Part shown: one piece after another, positions 34,517 to 47,000 of the stretch
How the letters are laid out: each line of letters begins with the position of its first letter
Numbering within the stretch: the first letter of the stretch is position 1
Assembly (NCBI RefSeq): GCF_019059575.1
Contig: NW_024883040.1
Coordinates: 62,001 to 126,000, forward strand
Direction of reading: 5' to 3'
Length of the DNA: 64,000 bases
Source of the DNA: Amphibalanus amphitrite
Taxonomy: Eukaryota > Arthropoda > Thecostraca > Balanomorpha > Balanidae
Translations under genes and position numbers: made by a program
Notes under the pieces: generated by a model
What the model was told of the DNA's origin: nothing
What the model saw: the letters and a program-made list of their open reading frames with translations, nothing else
The model's database searches: none

Positions 34517-34536
34517 TGACGTCATTTATGACGTCA
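34517..34536. promoter_or_regulatory. Paired CRE palindromes within a TTAA element
   Basis: TGACGTCATTTATGACGTCA contains two full TGACGTCA palindromes separated by four bases. The same arrangement is intact in the copy at 62305-62324 and one base off in the second palindrome at 24491-24510. TGACGTCA is the binding site of CREB/ATF bZIP proteins. Use by the host is not shown. Confidence 0.5.
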
Positions 34537-35821
34537 TCAAGGTCAAATTAGTTTTTCGTCAATAACTCTTGATCAAATTGAGCTAGCGAGTCGGGAAAGG
34601 CACCAATGGACTCAGGAAGGCCTGCCGAATCGAATGATATGCGACATGACCTCTTTCGACCAACTTCGTGACCTGGGAGTGCTGACCTGACCTTGACCTG
34701 AGGTCAACACCCCAAGTTGACCTGACCCGGACAAAAAGTATATCATTCGACGCGCCTGAGCGAGGCGAACACGATGCTGCCAAAATCGGCGCTCTGCGGC
34801 CGTTTTTTGCGAAGTTATTCACCAAAAACTGAACCGTACCCTGGGGCACTTGACCTGACCTCAGAGGTCACCGGTTGACCTAGGACCTTAAAATCGGGTA
34901 CCAATCTCTGCGTCTCGTAACGGCGCACACGCTCGTTTTTTCCGCGACGCGCTAGCTCCACCAGGGGCGAAACGGCGAGGGGGGGGTCGTACCCGCCCCC
35001 CCCCCCCCTCGGCCGGCGCGTATGTAGAAAACCAATAGGTCCGGCGAGGGTTAAGCAATTAAACGGGTTTGCACGTGCACACATTATTTAGGTGTCATTT
35101 CATGCGCCGATCTTTTTTCTATCCAATGGTGAAGACCACATGTCCCTAGCTACTTTTTGCTATAAGCTATCGTCGTTTTCCCAAGAGATCTCCCGAACCT
35201 GTGGCGCACCACCTGGCAATGGCCAAACCGCGCGCCAGCGCCGAGTGCAAGGTCATTAGAGCTCAGTTTGTCGTAGGGAAAAGGCCTACCAATATCAGAA
35301 AATTTATTTTCTAAGTGTATGGAGCGATGCAGCCTCCCCACAGACGATGTGTCGCATGGTTTCATCGGTTTGAGAAAGAAAGCGCCGATCAGTCTTCTGT
35401 CGGCGTTCCAGGAGTGGGTCAAGACGAGGCTGGAATGGTGTGTGATGCTTGAAGGCGATTATGCGGAGTAGTGTATGCTGTCATTTATCGTGCCAATGTG
35501 TATTGTTTTGATGAAAATATAGAAATTGTCCATTGTGTAGCCATAACAATAAGCCAATAAGCTCTGATGACCTCGCGCTGGCGCTTGGCGCGCGATTTTG
35601 GCCATTGCCAGACTCCTTTTTCATGGTGCGCCGCAGGTTCGGGTGGTCTCTTGGGAAAACGACGATAGCTTGGAGCAAGAAGTCGCTAAGGACATGTGGT
35701 CTTCACCATTGGATAGAAAAAACATCGGCGCATGAAATGACACCAAGAAAACATGTGCACGTGCAAAAACGTTTAATTGCTTAAGGCACTTCCATTACTT
35801 AATAGTCAACCCTAGTAGTTT

Positions 35822-38309
35822 TTTAAACTGCTTCATATTTCACATTCTAAGTAGCCGAGCTGCATATAAATTCACTTGACGGATTTGACGAGACAAGACT
35901 TGGCCTGGGATGACCACGAAACATGTTTCCAGCTTCCTAAATAGCGGAGGGCAATAAGGCATTCCTCGCGTATAGCCTGGCTTATGCCAAGGTATACGAG
36001 TAATCATCCCACAACTAGCATTACCTAACCTACCCAACCCTTTCCGTCTGCCCCCGGTCCAAAACTGCTCGGTCATACCCACCACAGTACCTAACCCTTC
36101 CGACGGTGGCTGGCCGGCGGCGAGAGCCCCATTTATGCTGTGTGCGAGCCGGGCCATTACATTCAATTATCGCCATTAGCCGGGACGGGTGCGGCCGCTG
36201 ATACGGGGGGAGTGGGAGGGCGGCACGGGCCGTCCCGCTGCTTTGTAGAGACACTTTTTGTCTCCGCTCTTACCCACCTGGACAGTGGCCGGTAGCTGGT
36301 AGCGCGGTACTATTAGTCGGCAGCCGGTGGTCGGTATCTCGCACCTGGTAATTTACCTCTGGTCAGCGGTGTCAGGTGACCGGTATTTTACCACGGGGTG
36401 TTGGTAATTGGGAACGTGAGTGTATTTCGGGACGGAGCTGGGCACGGATCCGACTGCAGTGGGAGGGGGGAGGGCTGCGCGAGGGGGGTGACCGTGACGC
36501 GAGCCGGCACCCTCAGTGCTGTCAGTGGTGACACTATCAGGCCATCAACTGACGCCTTTATTGTCGGGCCGGATGGCCGTTGACGGCAGGAGTCGAGTGC
36601 ACGGCTCCCGTGCTACGCCGGCTGACTCGCGGTTCTTACGTGCACTGCACCCCGTGGCGGCACGCCGAAAGGATTGCACGGTTGGCAACGTACCCGCCAT
36701 GAAAGCCACATCAAGACGCGCCGCAAACTATTTCATTTCTTCTCAGAATAAGCTCCTATTCCAGCATTCTTCATACCAACGCGACCCAATAACGGTAATC
36801 CTAAACCGGCAGCTGAACCAAAATGGAATGCGAGCAAATCTGGCGTCGGTGCGTTTTTTGTGACCTTCATGTCGCGCCTGGCGGTGGGAACGGACCGTGT
36901 CCGGCCGGCCGGGGTTTCGTCTGATCCGGGCTCCGGCCGGGTCGGGTTAGGACAGGGGTGTCCTGACGGACAGGTGGGACAGCACCCCTCGCCGGCTGTC
37001 CGTTCGACGCGGCTCCCAGACGGTCTAATCCGCTCCCAGCGGGCCGGAGCGGCGGCCGGGACCGCGGGGAGGCGGGTCGGGTCCCCTCTGAACTGGGCCG
37101 GCCCACATCTCTGAGCCGACAGCCGCTGACCGCCGTGTTATTCTATTTATCCGGATGTCCTCCGTTGGCCCTCCCTCCTCTCCCCTGTGGGACCGGCCAG
37201 CCTCTCTGTGAAGACCGGAGAGCGGGGAGGGGAGCGGTCGCCACCATGGTCAGGCGCGACTAGAACCCTTTCCTCCCCCTCCGACCGGCCGGCCGGCCGG
37301 TCGGTGCTTTGTTGGTTTTTCAATGGGTAAAAACTCTTTGAATGGCGAAAGGGTTGGTGACCGTTTTTCCCGCGAGGGGAGACGCGAACAAAAATAGCTG
37401 GGTAATTAGAAAGGCTGGGGCGCACGCGGTGTGATCTGTACTGGTCGGTCCGGGGCTTATCTCCCCTTGATCTTGCAATGGACCACCCGTGGTTATCCTT
37501 AGCTGATCTGTTCGCCTTATCTGTCATGTTATGAGGTGTCCTTAGGGTCTGATCTGTCCACTGATCTGGTTCGTCTGTCCTGCTCTGATCTGTTCTGATC
37601 TGGCCCGGATGGCACCAAATGAAGCGTAAACATTTACGTCCATGGCACGGAGAACCAAGTTCAGTTGGATCATTCAGTTTGCAATGATACTTTTCCGACA
37701 TGCTGATGTGACTGGCGTAATTCTGACGTACCACTGGTGTTCTCTGATGTAACCTGCAATATACCTCGGTGTCGGTGGATTGCAGAACATTGGCTATAGC
37801 AAGCTTAGCGCTCTACTGATACGCAATATCACACATCAAACTGTTATCGTCACTAGCTGTGACAGGACGAGCTGTTTCTATCATGACAGGAACATGCAAT
37901 TGCAGTTTACTTAACCCACTGATCGTGTCTATCAGTGGTGGCTACTGCCGTTATAGCCACATACCACACCTGCCCTGTCACTCATCCCCTGTCCCCCGCC
38001 CCTGCTCCCAGTGCAGTTTACACTGGTCAGTTGTCACGGCCACTCTGGGCAGCAGTGGACCGCCGCACAGTGGATATAAATCACTCTAACACCGCCCGGA
38101 CTGTCCGGCGGCGCACAATGGGTGTCCAGAACAAGTGTCGGACTAACGCGCTGATCAGCCGCGCCTGCCACCGGTCACCGCGAGGGGATGGGCCGGTCGT
38201 CACCTGTCACTGATAGGGACCGACACGTGAGGTCGGACCGGGGGGGAGGGAGCATACCACTCTGCAGGGGACGTATGACCGACAGACTGACCGGCTGGGC
38301 TGTGTGACG
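35822..38309. other. Intergenic DNA with GC patches, no supported gene
   Basis: GC-rich patches lie at 36.4-36.6 and 36.85-37.3 kb, the latter with a CCGG run near 37280-37300. TGGATATAAATC near 38070 resembles a TATA box but has no recognisable transcript. A minus frame at 37147-37734 (195 codons) is Asp/Arg/Thr-rich from repeated CTGATCTG words and is not convincing. Confidence 0.4.
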
Positions 38310-38600
38310 GCTGGTGAAGACTGGTGATGGCTGATGACGTGTGATGACGGTCAGTGCCGCGTGGTGAGGGATAGCGAGCCTTGGTGACGTTTGGTGACGG
38401 CGAATGATACCTGGTACATACCTGTTGACGTTTGGTGATGGCTTGATGACGGCTGATGACGGACGATTGATTTTTACGTCTTATGACATCTAGTGATGGC
38501 TAGTGACTACTGATCCATGTTGATGACGTCTGTTGACGCCTGGTGACACCTGGTGACGCTTGGTGGCTCCTGGTGACGATCTATTGACGGTCTGATAACG
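38310..38600. repeat. Degenerate minisatellite of TGGTGACG / TGATGACG units
   Basis: About twenty imperfect units of roughly 10-12 bp built on TGRTGACGNC, for example TGGTGACGTTTGGTGACGG and TGATGACGGCTGATGACGG. Many contain the TGACG core, so the tract is a dense set of half-CRE-like words. Frames over it are repeat products. Confidence 0.7.
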
Positions 38601-38819
38601 AAGGTGGCTACTGCGAGGCAGTGAGACCGCCTGCCCAGTCCGGTCCAGCCTGCCGCGATAGCGCCGAATGGGGTTGGCGAGCGGCAAACATCGGGAAAGG
38701 GTCTGTCCACCCGAGCGGCCCGCGTGAGCCCAGGTGCGCGTGAGGGGAGATATGGGTAGATCGGGGAGTGCGGGGGAGGTGCGGGGAGGTGTCGGGGGAG
38801 GTGTTGGAAGGGTACTTAC

Positions 38820-39081
38820 TAGAGATGTCAATCGGATACCAACTTTTTGGTATACCGATACCAAACCGATACCAACTTGGTATTTGGTATTTCAATCGTA
38901 ATGTGTTTGGTATTTTGTTGGTATCATAAGCCCTCACTAATGTATTAGAGGCTAAGAAATCGGTAAAAAGTTGGTATTTCCCTCAGTTTCCCAAGTTGGT
39001 TTGGTTTCGGTATTCTCCCGTGGTTTTAGTTGGTATTTGGTTTGGTATCGGTATTCCGATTTTCCGTGATTGACATCACTA
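38820..39081. mobile_element. hAT MITE, 262 bp
   Basis: The ends are TAGAGATGTCAATC (38820) and GATTGACATCACTA (to 39081), one mismatch in 14. The 8-bp duplication GTACTTAC is perfect at 38812-38819 and 39082-39089. The interior is made of repeated TTGGTAT/GATACCAA words on both strands, so much of it can fold. It has no coding capacity. The clean duplication marks a fairly recent insertion. The internal TTGGTAT iterations probably serve as sub-terminal binding sites, by analogy with other hAT elements. Confidence 0.95.
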
Positions 39082-39089
39082 GTACTTAC

Positions 39090-40782
39090 GCACCGGGAGG
39101 GAGAGAGTGAGGGAGGGAGGGAAGCGGAGCGGAAGGGTCGCCGATGAATGGACGCACGGTATGACCCTGTGCGGCATACCAAGCGGACCGTATTTTCGTT
39201 TTCGTTTGGTGGCTCGGAAGCGCGCTAGAAAGGGAAGGCGTGAGCTGATCAGTGATGCCTCACTGGCGACGGATGGTGTTATGCGCTCCGTGTGCGGGTC
39301 ATAGGTGTCGAGGTATGGTGAGTTACATTCAGCAGATCTGCGGTTAGATGTTGTTTACGGAAGTGGGCGATGATTTATCCCGTTTTCTGTTCGTTAGCTG
39401 ACCCACTACCGGCTCGATGTGCTCATCACGCACTGCGAGTTTCACAGAAGCGATGATAAAAATTCCAATAAACCTCTGTCATCTTTCTCAGCTGGTGGTT
39501 TGGCTCTGACCGGCTGGCCTGAGACGCTGCCGATCGGTAAACAATGGTCGGAACGGCCGCTCGGAATGCTCAATTGGGGCGCTCGGTATGACCGGCCAAT
39601 TTATGGATGCCGGCGGCTCCGGCCGACATTGTATGGTGATCGGATGTCCGAGCGATGCTGATCGACTTCAGTAGGTCCACTGCTGCCAGCAGCACGGACT
39701 TTGGCCGTGCCCCTGCCCCCTCAGCCCCCGCTCCTGCCCCGCTGGGTCTGCTCTCCCGTCCGTCGTCCGCCCCCGCCGCCGCCGCCGCTGTTCGCCACTC
39801 GGCCTCTGATGTCACCTCTGACAGCTCTCATTTGCTGTTCCTCTCACTGCTCTGCTCTGCCCTGTTTCCGCCCAGCCGCTCCGACGCGTCGCCGCTCCGT
39901 CTTCTCCCCCCCCCCCCCCCCCAGACCGTCGTCGCCCTGCCCCTCGCCGTCGGTATAAATCCGCGTCCAGCGGCCATATTTTGACTCGGTCGCATTGTGA
40001 CCGTCGCGACGATAAGGCGTTCGCCCCATAGATCATCGAAGCCGGCCGTTTCCCATGGCTGTCGGGCTTCAATGCGCGTCGCCGCGCCGCGCACAAAAAC
40101 CGTCCTGCTGGCCACCGTCCCTGCGCCGGGCAAAAACATACACAACTCACGCTTGGTGGCACTGGACCGCTCTGTCCGGTGGGCCGGGGTCGGAGTCGGC
40201 CCTCGGTCGCCCGGCCGGCTGGCCAGCGCTGAATGGGGGCCGTTTAGTCTGCTTTGTGCGGGCGCTGCCGGGCCGACGTCTCTTCAGCTGGAGGGCACAG
40301 AGACGGGCGTCTCTCGGCGGCTCTCCCGTGGCGCCGACCGGCGACCGCTCTCCTTCCCTGGGAGCGGAGCGGTGCTGACCCACGTCCTCATGTCAGAGAG
40401 GAGAGGTCGTGAGAGGTCGACAGGAGGACTGGTGAGGAGAGGAGGAGCGGACCGGACTAGAACTATCCTCAGAGGATTCCTTAGACAAGAGCATGCACAT
40501 TTCGCGTGGAATCCGTCAACTCCCGGCCGCTGGTCGGACCGCCGATTTTAATTCCGCATCGGCGCGTGAATTTACATGGCTGCGACCACCTCAAGGCGCC
40601 ATTACAAATTAAAAATAGCCGCTCAGGCGTCGGTGGCCGGCTGTGCGGCGGTAATTTTTCGCCATGGAGATGAGCGCCGACCCTGCTGAACGACCCTGCT
40701 GAATATGAATGGCGTCCGCGCCTATCGGTCGGTCCGCCCGCATTGGTCCGCCTGTCTGACCGTACCGGACCGGACGGGGCCG
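39090..40782. other. GC-rich intergenic DNA with a possible core promoter
   Basis: A run of 17 C lies at 39906-39922. Long overlapping frames at 39.6-40.6 kb on both strands are compositional. No splice-bounded exon was recognised. Confidence 0.4.
39954..39960 (+). promoter_or_regulatory. Possible TATA box
   Basis: CGGTATAAATCCGCG is a good TATA match set in GC-rich DNA. GACTCGGTCGCATTG, about 27 bp downstream, could hold the start site. The + frame beginning at 39997 has no recognised domain, so the promoter call is weak. Confidence 0.25.
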
Positions 40783-40862
40783 ACATACGGACGGACGGAC
40801 GGACGGATGGACGGACGGACGGACGGACGGACGGACAGACGGACAGACGGACAGACGGACAG
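40783..40862. repeat. (GGAC)n microsatellite
   Basis: About twenty GGAC units with a few GGAT and AGAC variants. It makes the minus-strand frame read as a repeated Val-Arg-Pro-Ser peptide and the plus-strand frame as Gly-Arg-Thr-Asp. Neither is a gene. Confidence 0.95.
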
Positions 40863-40934
40863 GCGTAAGGGCGGACGGATGGAACCTCAATCGCGGGCGT
40901 TCCTTTGGAGGGGCAGACAGGATCCCTGCAAAGA

Positions 40935-41003
40935 AAAGAAAAACGAAATGAAAACGAAAAAGAAAAAAGAAACAGAAACAGAAAAAGGAAAAGAAAAAGG
41001 ATC
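40935..41003. repeat. Purine-rich GAAAA / GAAAC tract
   Basis: An A- and G-only run apart from a few C, built of AAAAGAAAAACGAAA-like words. It explains the Lys/Glu-rich frame on + and the Phe/Ser-rich frame on minus. Confidence 0.85.
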
Positions 41004-44000
41004 AGTGACCACTGACCAGCACCGATCTATCTCACCTGTCAGTCTCCTCCCCAGCCCTCCCAATTCGATGGTTCGGACATGGGAGCGTGCTGGATAGGCT
41101 CTGACGCACCCTGACCAGGCTCGATTTGCTAGGTTTGCTCCTGGGCAGTGCTGCGTAACCGAGCGTGGCCGTTCCAGTTCCACCTCCCTCACCGTCTGTC
41201 TGTCTGTCCGTGTCTGGCTGGACTAACATCGGGGGTGGTGAGGGGAGGGGGTATTATTGGCTATCGGCTATAAAACATCAAAACATTTTTCAGCCTCCGA
41301 TACCTTAGTAGATGTCATGACTGCGTTGGGTTATGTCTGCGCAGCATTTGGTCACGTCTCCTGTAGTCCTACTCTCTTGCTTGATGCTTCCATAGTTCGG
41401 TGGGGTAGCCTCTATTCCTGCCTCTCTCCTGGTCCTGGTCCAGTCCTTGGTCCCTAGTCCATCGGTCTCATCCCTTGGTCCTCTGGTCCGCCCCGCTGAG
41501 CGCGCGACAGCGCGCTGGCCGGCGGCGCTGCGCCAATTGCCCGGATTGCTCGTTTGACTCAATTACCGTCATCAGAGACCGCCGGCACTCCATCGCCGGC
41601 TCTTCATTAGTCACGTGACCACACACTGCCCGCTGGCCATGGGTCACGTGCTCAATGGTGGGTCAGAGGGGGAGGGCGGTGAGGGCCGAGGGGGCCTGAT
41701 AGATGCGGCAAGTCACGGCTGTGACGGTGATGTAACGGTGACGTCACGTAGTGTTACGGAGTGGGTGCTGTGTGACGGTTCGAGCTTGTACGGTGGAGGT
41801 GTGTGTGACGGTGGCGGGCGGAGGCGGGGCGGCGACTCCAGGCTCTGTTGACCTGCCCGCCCAGCGCGCCAGACTCCGGCCCGCCCTCCGTCCGGCCGCG
41901 GCCTTTCCAGCTCGAGAGTTTTTGCCTTGACGCCGGCTGGCTCAAGTGAATAATGTAGCCTAATGATGAATCGGACAAATCCGCTGTCACGCCGGCCGGC
42001 GAGGCTTGCGGAAGGTCAGCTATTGGCTGCGGCCAGTTTTTCGCCTCTAGTCCGCCTCTTTTCAGCGGATCTGCGGCCGAAAAAAGCGCCACAGCTCGCC
42101 GCCGGAACACGCCTGCGCCGTTTTTGTATTCGCGGTGCGCCTTATTTGCGGCGCGGCGCGCGCCGAGTTAAGCAGCGGCACGCCGCGGTCGTCAGCGCGC
42201 GCCGCGCCGGGCAGATGCGCCGCTCTGTGGTCATAAATCGCTCGTGGCCAGCGGCGCGGCCGGCGCTCCCAGGTCGCCGGGATCTGACCCCGCTGCCGGC
42301 AAACAGTCGCCGCACCTGGCCGCCACACGGCGCTGCGTTGCTTTACGAGTTGTTGGCGGCGAGGAGCGGCGCGCGGCGACCAGCGCGGCGCGGCCGCCAC
42401 GCGCGCCTTTATGGTGTTTACCCGGCGGAGGCGCTGGCGGGATTCAAGGCCCGGCCGGCCACGGCCGATGGTAAATCATGCGGCAAGCGGGGACTTTCAC
42501 TGCCGCAGACGGTACCGCCTTGAACCGGGAGCCCCGGAGGGCCGAGAGCCTCCACTGGGTCAGTGGTGGACGCCGCGGGGCGTACAGGTCAGCCCCGGGT
42601 CAGCCTAGGGTCAGCCAAGGGTCAACCAAGGGTCAGTGGTAGGGTCACAGGCGAAGGTATGGATGGAACGCTGAAGGAACCCCGGCTCGTAATGTAAGGA
42701 AAACAAGGGACTTTGATTGACAAATTGGTAAACTTACCCATATACCTATCTAGTAAGGATGTTAGAAGTCCGCACTCATCTGCTTTGATTTTGCATGTGG
42801 CTTACATTCAGGCCTCCGCCATGAGCCAGTTTGCATGTGAATGGCAGCATGCTCCAACATAGTGAGGACTCGTGCACTTGACTTGTCCGGGGAGCGTTTG
42901 CGGTCTCGCTGACGATACTCCCGGGTGCACGGGTCCCAGATCGCACCTGAACCGACGGAATAAGTGCACGAGGCACGCGCCGATCAGCCGGGACACCTGT
43001 CCTCGGTACTGGCCCTCTCAGAGTGCAGGTTAGTGAGCGAATACGTATAACAAGAGCATGTCATTATTCAGTGCCTATCGTCCTCAGGAAACAACAAGAT
43101 GAAAAAGATCTGTTGCGAAGCTCATGTGTCAGCCTGTTGTCACTGCGTATCAGAAAGCGTAAATGCATCATAATTGCATCATATCTACCATTGTTCCAAG
43201 ATCAAAACTCTAATTCCTTTTATACCGTAATATGCGCGGTGATCCACCCCAACCACGCAAATTCGTCATTTATGCCAAATCTTGCACAATACATATCACA
43301 TTAAACGTTCATTATGTACGGCTTGAATACAAAGCATCCGCATCTAATTATTTCTGCGTGCTATCCATTACACGCGTCGCTGTCACGCAGTAGCGTGCTC
43401 TGTGCTGCTGACAAACACCGGGGCTGCTGCGGCGGCCTGTGGGTGCTGCACCGTGACTGGGTGACCTCGCACCGCCTCGGGGCACTGTTTCGTGTCACGG
43501 GCGAGGTCGCTGGCAGTGTCACTGAACTGTGCAGTGTGCAGTGTGCAGTAGTAACTGCAGCGGTCAGAGACAGTCAATATTCTCACTTTTAGGCGTCTTA
43601 TGTCTCTAAGGGGACTGTCTACTGTCTGTTGTCTAGGGGCTGTGGAGTCGTCAGCTGGGAATTTATAGACTGCGTAGGATTCTGCAATCCATCAGCTGAC
43701 TTACCAACCGCTGGCAGACCAGGAGCGCGCAAAGATTCCTTGAGGTTACGTTCAGGTCACGAGAGGTCACCAGATCACCGGGTCATGGCCGCAGATTTCC
43801 CCGTGATTTTTGAAAGTTCGCCAGTACCTATGTGACGTACCGATATAATTCCTGGTTACCAGATCCGTATGTTTCAAGTTTAACAAATTCTAACGTTACT
43901 CCTAAATCGTGCTATTTCAGGGAATTGTATTCGCTACACTGGGAATCCTCCGTATTCCTGATATCGAGCCAAAGCAACCAGAAAGCGCTTGCAGGGAATT

Positions 44001-47000
44001 CCGACATTGACACCTGCAATAGGTATACTCGTGGTATCTGCGATGGTGTTGCATAAGGCCCCAGTATCCGGGCAGTGATTCCGCAGTCCGCACCTATGGA
44101 GTTCTCATTTTCACTCGGATACTGCGCTCTAAATGGCATAAAGCGGCGCCCAGTGATCGGTTTTTCATATTTTTCATATAAGGCAACAAATGCAAACCAA
44201 ACTCAGGGGAACATTAGAACGGACGGACATGTTAGCGACACTAAACAAATTGGCGGAAATCCAGAAAGGCTGTGAAAATCAAGCAAAAATGATAATCCTG
44301 ACTGAGCTTTTGAAAGTTTTATAGTTTTAATATTTGTATATCACACGGTCCATATCAACTCAATCATTTGTCAATGAAGCTATGCACAGCCCAACATTCT
44401 CGTTAACCCTCTAACTGGCATATGACGTATGTATTCCGTGTAAGACGGTCCTGTAAACTACCCTATGATGAGCCGGTACGCTGCTGCACTCTGTGGTGCT
44501 CACTGCGGCCCGTCCGTGTCTTGTTTCGTTACTTTACACGGCTGTTTACTGGCGGGCGCGGCTGTTAATTACGCTCGGCTGGCCCGCCCGGCAGCGCGGC
44601 CGGCTGGGCGCGGCTCAAGGTCTGTTCAGACGGCTCACCTGTAAGGGGCAGTGGGTAGGATGGGTATGATTATATAGAGGTCATATGATCATATGGACCA
44701 TGCATAGGCGCACAGAAGCATGGTGTGACGGACGGACGGACACTCACTTGTGATGGATAGAGGCGAGCAATGCGTATCACTGAAGTGACTAGCCCCTGTT
44801 TGCATCATGCCTGCAACATCAACCGTTTAAAATAAACAATGATAATTACAATGATAATTAATTGGCCAGACGATTAAAGGCCCCATCAGAGTGTGAGGTC
44901 CCTATCGGAATCAGTATTGGTGACTAGCCGCTGGAATTCCAATTCTATCGAATGTTTGCCGCTTTCCGCTCCACTTTGCGGCCTGTGTGCGCCGATACGC
45001 CAATGTCACGGTCACTTCCTGCTGTTGGGTGGGGGTGGCAACCATGAGGGGTGGGGAGGGGGCATGTGCGTGACCCGCTGGTTTTGGTGGTCGCGATCAG
45101 TCCTGTGGACATTGTGGAGGTATATGGGCGGCGGCCGGACCCGATCCGCGGTGACCGGCAGACCTGTCCGCCAATGGGACACGCACACGCCATAGCCTGG
45201 GGGCGCGAAGGGCACAAAGGTCACAATGCGGTCACTGAGATCACGCAGGAAAGGAGGTGATATGGACACAAATGTTGCAGTGAAGGGGATTTTGTTATTA
45301 AGCTTGGCAGAAGGATGATCTCTAGTAGTTTCGCTCACTAGAAATCCTTTGATCTATCAATCTTTTACGTTGACTTTCTTTTACGTTAACAATAAAATTC
45401 GTAAATGAAATAAATTTACGGGCAGTGTTGTTCACACGACTACAAACATACAAAGTTGATGTGTTGATCATTCTGAGAGCATCAACGCACTCACATGTGA
45501 GACGGCTTTCTCTTCTGGCATAAAACCCAGGCCACTCGAATAAAACCGCAGTTAAACGCCCTCTCAGCGCCTCGAGTGAGACCTTGCAGGCCATCCGTGC
45601 ATCTCCATGCATTTACACACTCCAAGCTGTCCATCCCTCCCCGCGTGACCTGTGTATCCTTCGAAATGACACGGTCTCCCTCCCCGGGTCACCCACCCAG
45701 GCGGCACAGGTGTTTGTCTGCGTGTCTGTGGCGCTGTCGGCGGGAGGAGCTCCGTGTGAGGACCACCCGAATTTGACGTCCCGGCTGTTGGAGCCAGTCA
45801 GCCGGCTGGGAAGACACAGGGAGTGGGTAAATAAGGACCGTGGGCGATCCAGTCCTGCCCACGGAGTGCCTGTCTCACGGCGCCGCACGTCCGCCCGCGG
45901 TACCGATCACGGCTCGGCTACACGTCGAGGCGATGTGCAGGGAGATAGGTCGACGAAACTGAGGAGCGGTCCTCACAAACGCATCCCGACAGCCGAACAC
46001 AGACAGACAGGGTGGAGCGACGCGTCTGTCCTCCACACACAGAGACGCATCGACAAATATGGGGTCAGATGTTGCAGCAATGCAGATTAAATTTGCATGT
46101 GTCTTTGTTGGGTGTTTTCAGCGCGGTAGGAAGAGGCCTTTCACAGGTAGCTGCATCAATGCGGGGGTAATGTGTCGGCCTTGGTGTCAGAGGGAGCGAT
46201 CGTTTCTGCAGCCTAACTACTAACTAGCCAGCTCGGCGGTCCAGGTCCTTTGTGGAGTCGTTTGTCTCTGTCCGTTCTGGTGTCAGTAATATCGTATAGA
46301 CGAGGACAGAGCCGAGGTCAATGCTCGTTAGTCCTCACCACACCGCAGCCTGCAGGTTGCAACACCGCGCGGTCTTTATTTGCGAACAGCCGATCATGCT
46401 TCCTCGGCTATCGTTCGGGATGCGTCACTAATGCGTGCAGAGCTGCGTGATTCCAGTGCGCGGCCCGGCGGCCCCCGCCTGGCGCGGTGCGTGACCCTGT
46501 GGCCGCCCCAGAGCGGCGCAATGCGTGGGACGACCTCTGTCAGTCGACCTGGCCTCGCGCAGAGGCGGTGCGCCGCTCACGCATATCTGAGCCCACCGCC
46601 GGGCGCCGGCGCGGCCCGCTCACGACCTGGTGTGGTCGGTGACCTCTGACCGCGCCCGGTGACCTCTGACCTCGCCATTCAGCGCCGCCGGCCGGTCGTG
46701 ACAGACTGACCTGGAGCGACGGACGGTTCCCAGCGGGCCGGCCGGCCGGTGGTCAGTTCCGTCCACCGCGGGTCAGCGCGGGTCACAGCGGCCGGGTCAG
46801 GGGTCGGGCCGGACTCCCAGACGTCCGGACGCCGCGCGGCCGGACGTGGGACCACGCGGTATTGGCACTGGCGCTCCATATCGCCCCCCGTTCGCGGCGC
46901 GGCACCGGGCGGCGCGAGCAAACAGTGGTGCGCCGCAGCCCGCCGCCGGCGCGCCGCTGTTGTCGCCAGGTGTTTGTGCGCTGACGCGGCCGGACGGGCC

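Larger units (their letters stand above)
34016..35050. mobile_element. TTAA-target (piggyBac-type) non-autonomous element, 1,035 bp
   Basis: The ends CCCTCGCCGG (34016-34025) and CCGGCGAGGG (35041-35050) are flanked by TTAA at 34012-34015 and 35051-35054. The opposite arm of the host foldback element has the same sequence with a single TTAA (near 35780), so the empty site is preserved and the target duplication is proven internally. TTAA targets with CCC-starting ends are the mark of piggyBac elements. Just inside each end are a GGCCGAGG palindrome and long G and C runs. The body holds many AGGTCA/TGACCT half-sites and three TGACGTCA palindromes. It has no transposase-sized frame. The GC-run ends may form hairpins. 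Confidence 0.92.
33984..35812. mobile_element. mariner-like foldback element, interrupted by a TTAA element
   Basis: Termini GGGTTGACTATTAAGTAATGG (from 33984) and its reverse complement (to 35812) are perfect, extended outward by TA and then by CTAC/GTAG. The TIR wording and flanking TA suggest Tc1/mariner; that is family knowledge plus inference. The arms pair at about 85% over roughly 250 bp: left 33984-34011 plus 35051-35266, right about 35569-35812. About 300 unpaired bases lie in the centre, with no transposase. Without the insertion the element is about 790 bp. The left arm is split by the TTAA element at 34016-35050, so this element is the older of the two. Confidence 0.82.

Noticed and set aside
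40609-40890. Val-Arg-Pro-Ser repeat protein on the minus strand
   Set aside because: Pure product of the (GGAC)n microsatellite.
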